A DNA stretch of 7,313 nucleotides. Source: JAAYJR01 sp964545315 (GTDB lineage: Bacteria > Bacteroidota > Bacteroidia > Bacteroidales > Prolixibacteraceae). Where the stretch lies: NCBI GenBank assembly GCA_964545315.1, contig CAZJGI010000137.1, positions 1 to 7,313 on the forward strand. Reading direction: 5' to 3'. The notes under the pieces were generated by a model. The model did no database searches, was not told the origin of the DNA, and saw only the letters and a list, made by a program, of their open reading frames with translations. Numbering within the stretch: the first letter of the stretch is position 1; every line of letters starts with the position of its first letter. A program made the position numbers and the translations under genes. Below, one piece after another: positions 6,965 through 7,313 of the stretch.

Positions 6965-7313
6965 ATGATTAAACCCATAGCTGCAAAAACAGTTTATTCT
7001 GTATATAATCTATTAAATGACAACAGAATAAATAATTATTATGATAAAACAAAATTTATTGATGAAAATATTGGTTGTTTTGAAACATCATTTTTAAATA
7101 CCTATTTAATAAAATGGGGATTTAATCCTGTGCTAGAAAAAAATCCCCTCATGGGCAGGCATGAAATATTGGAGTGGACAAAAAAAGTTGATGAATCGAA
7201 AATAAAATCCTGGGCATATACAGGAGGCTCTTATGGGGAACCACTAAGAATTCCGTATTCTAAAAAGCGTAATTTAATTCGTACGGCAACATTTAAGTAC
7301 TATAATGAAATTG
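6965..7313 (+). CDS. CapK/PaaK-like adenylate-forming enzyme, N-terminal part (3' partial)
   Basis: An ATG at 6965 opens a frame that stays open to the window edge, giving 116 complete codons. The diagnostic stretch is TGGSYGEPLRIPYSKKR at 86-102, matching the phosphate-binding loop (SSGTTGxP in most of the superfamily, TGGSTGxPL in CapK-like members) followed by the usual basic and aromatic helix (LIRTATFKYYNEI). CapK and phenylacetate-CoA-ligase relatives activate a carboxylic acid as an acyl adenylate, normally for transfer to a thiol; in capsule loci the acid and acceptor are generally unknown. Full-length members are about 430-460 residues, so roughly a quarter is present. Y90 replaces the usual threonine of the loop. 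The gene follows the deacetylase-like gene by 34 bases and is probably in the same transcript. Confidence 0.78.
   Translation, partial: MIKPIAAKTVYSVYNLLNDNRINNYYDKTKFIDENIGCFETSFLNTYLIKWGFNPVLEKNPLMGRHEILEWTKKVDESKIKSWAYTGGSYGEPLRIPYSKKRNLIRTATFKYYNEI

Overview
The window reads as one slice of a surface-polysaccharide or glycoconjugate biosynthesis locus, with every gene on the + strand. The DNA is AT-rich and most genes are separated by 11 bases or fewer, or overlap. A-rich leaders replace clear Shine-Dalgarno sequences, and the protein families resemble those of Bacteroidota glycan loci. I therefore favour a Bacteroidota bacterium (moderate confidence; no marker gene is present).

Layout. 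At the left edge lies the C-terminal part of a sugar-transfer-associated ATP-grasp protein (2-508). Six bases later comes a complete, different, RimK-like ATP-grasp protein (515-1519). A 119-base gap follows (1520-1638), with at best a degenerate Bacteroidota-type promoter. Then come four glycosyltransferases: two GT-A fold, family 2-type enzymes (1639-2520 and 2510-3571, overlapping by 11 bases) and two GT-B fold, family 4-type enzymes (3581-4702 and 4712-5797). The last of these overlaps by four bases (ATGA) a divergent NodB-type polysaccharide-deacetylase-like protein (5794-6930). After 34 bases a CapK/PaaK-like adenylate-forming enzyme begins (6965) and runs off the right edge.

How the genes may work together. 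The four transferases probably add successive sugars to a carrier-linked oligosaccharide on the cytoplasmic side. The flanking genes look like tailoring enzymes: two ATP-grasp proteins and one CapK-like protein each belong to families that can activate a carboxylate with ATP, and the deacetylase-like protein could expose an amine on an N-acetylated sugar. A glycan that is de-N-acetylated and then re-acylated or amidated is a reasonable hypothesis, but it is inference from family membership and gene order. No initiating phosphoglycosyltransferase, flippase, polymerase, RNA gene, mobile element or CRISPR array is visible, so the window is only part of the locus.
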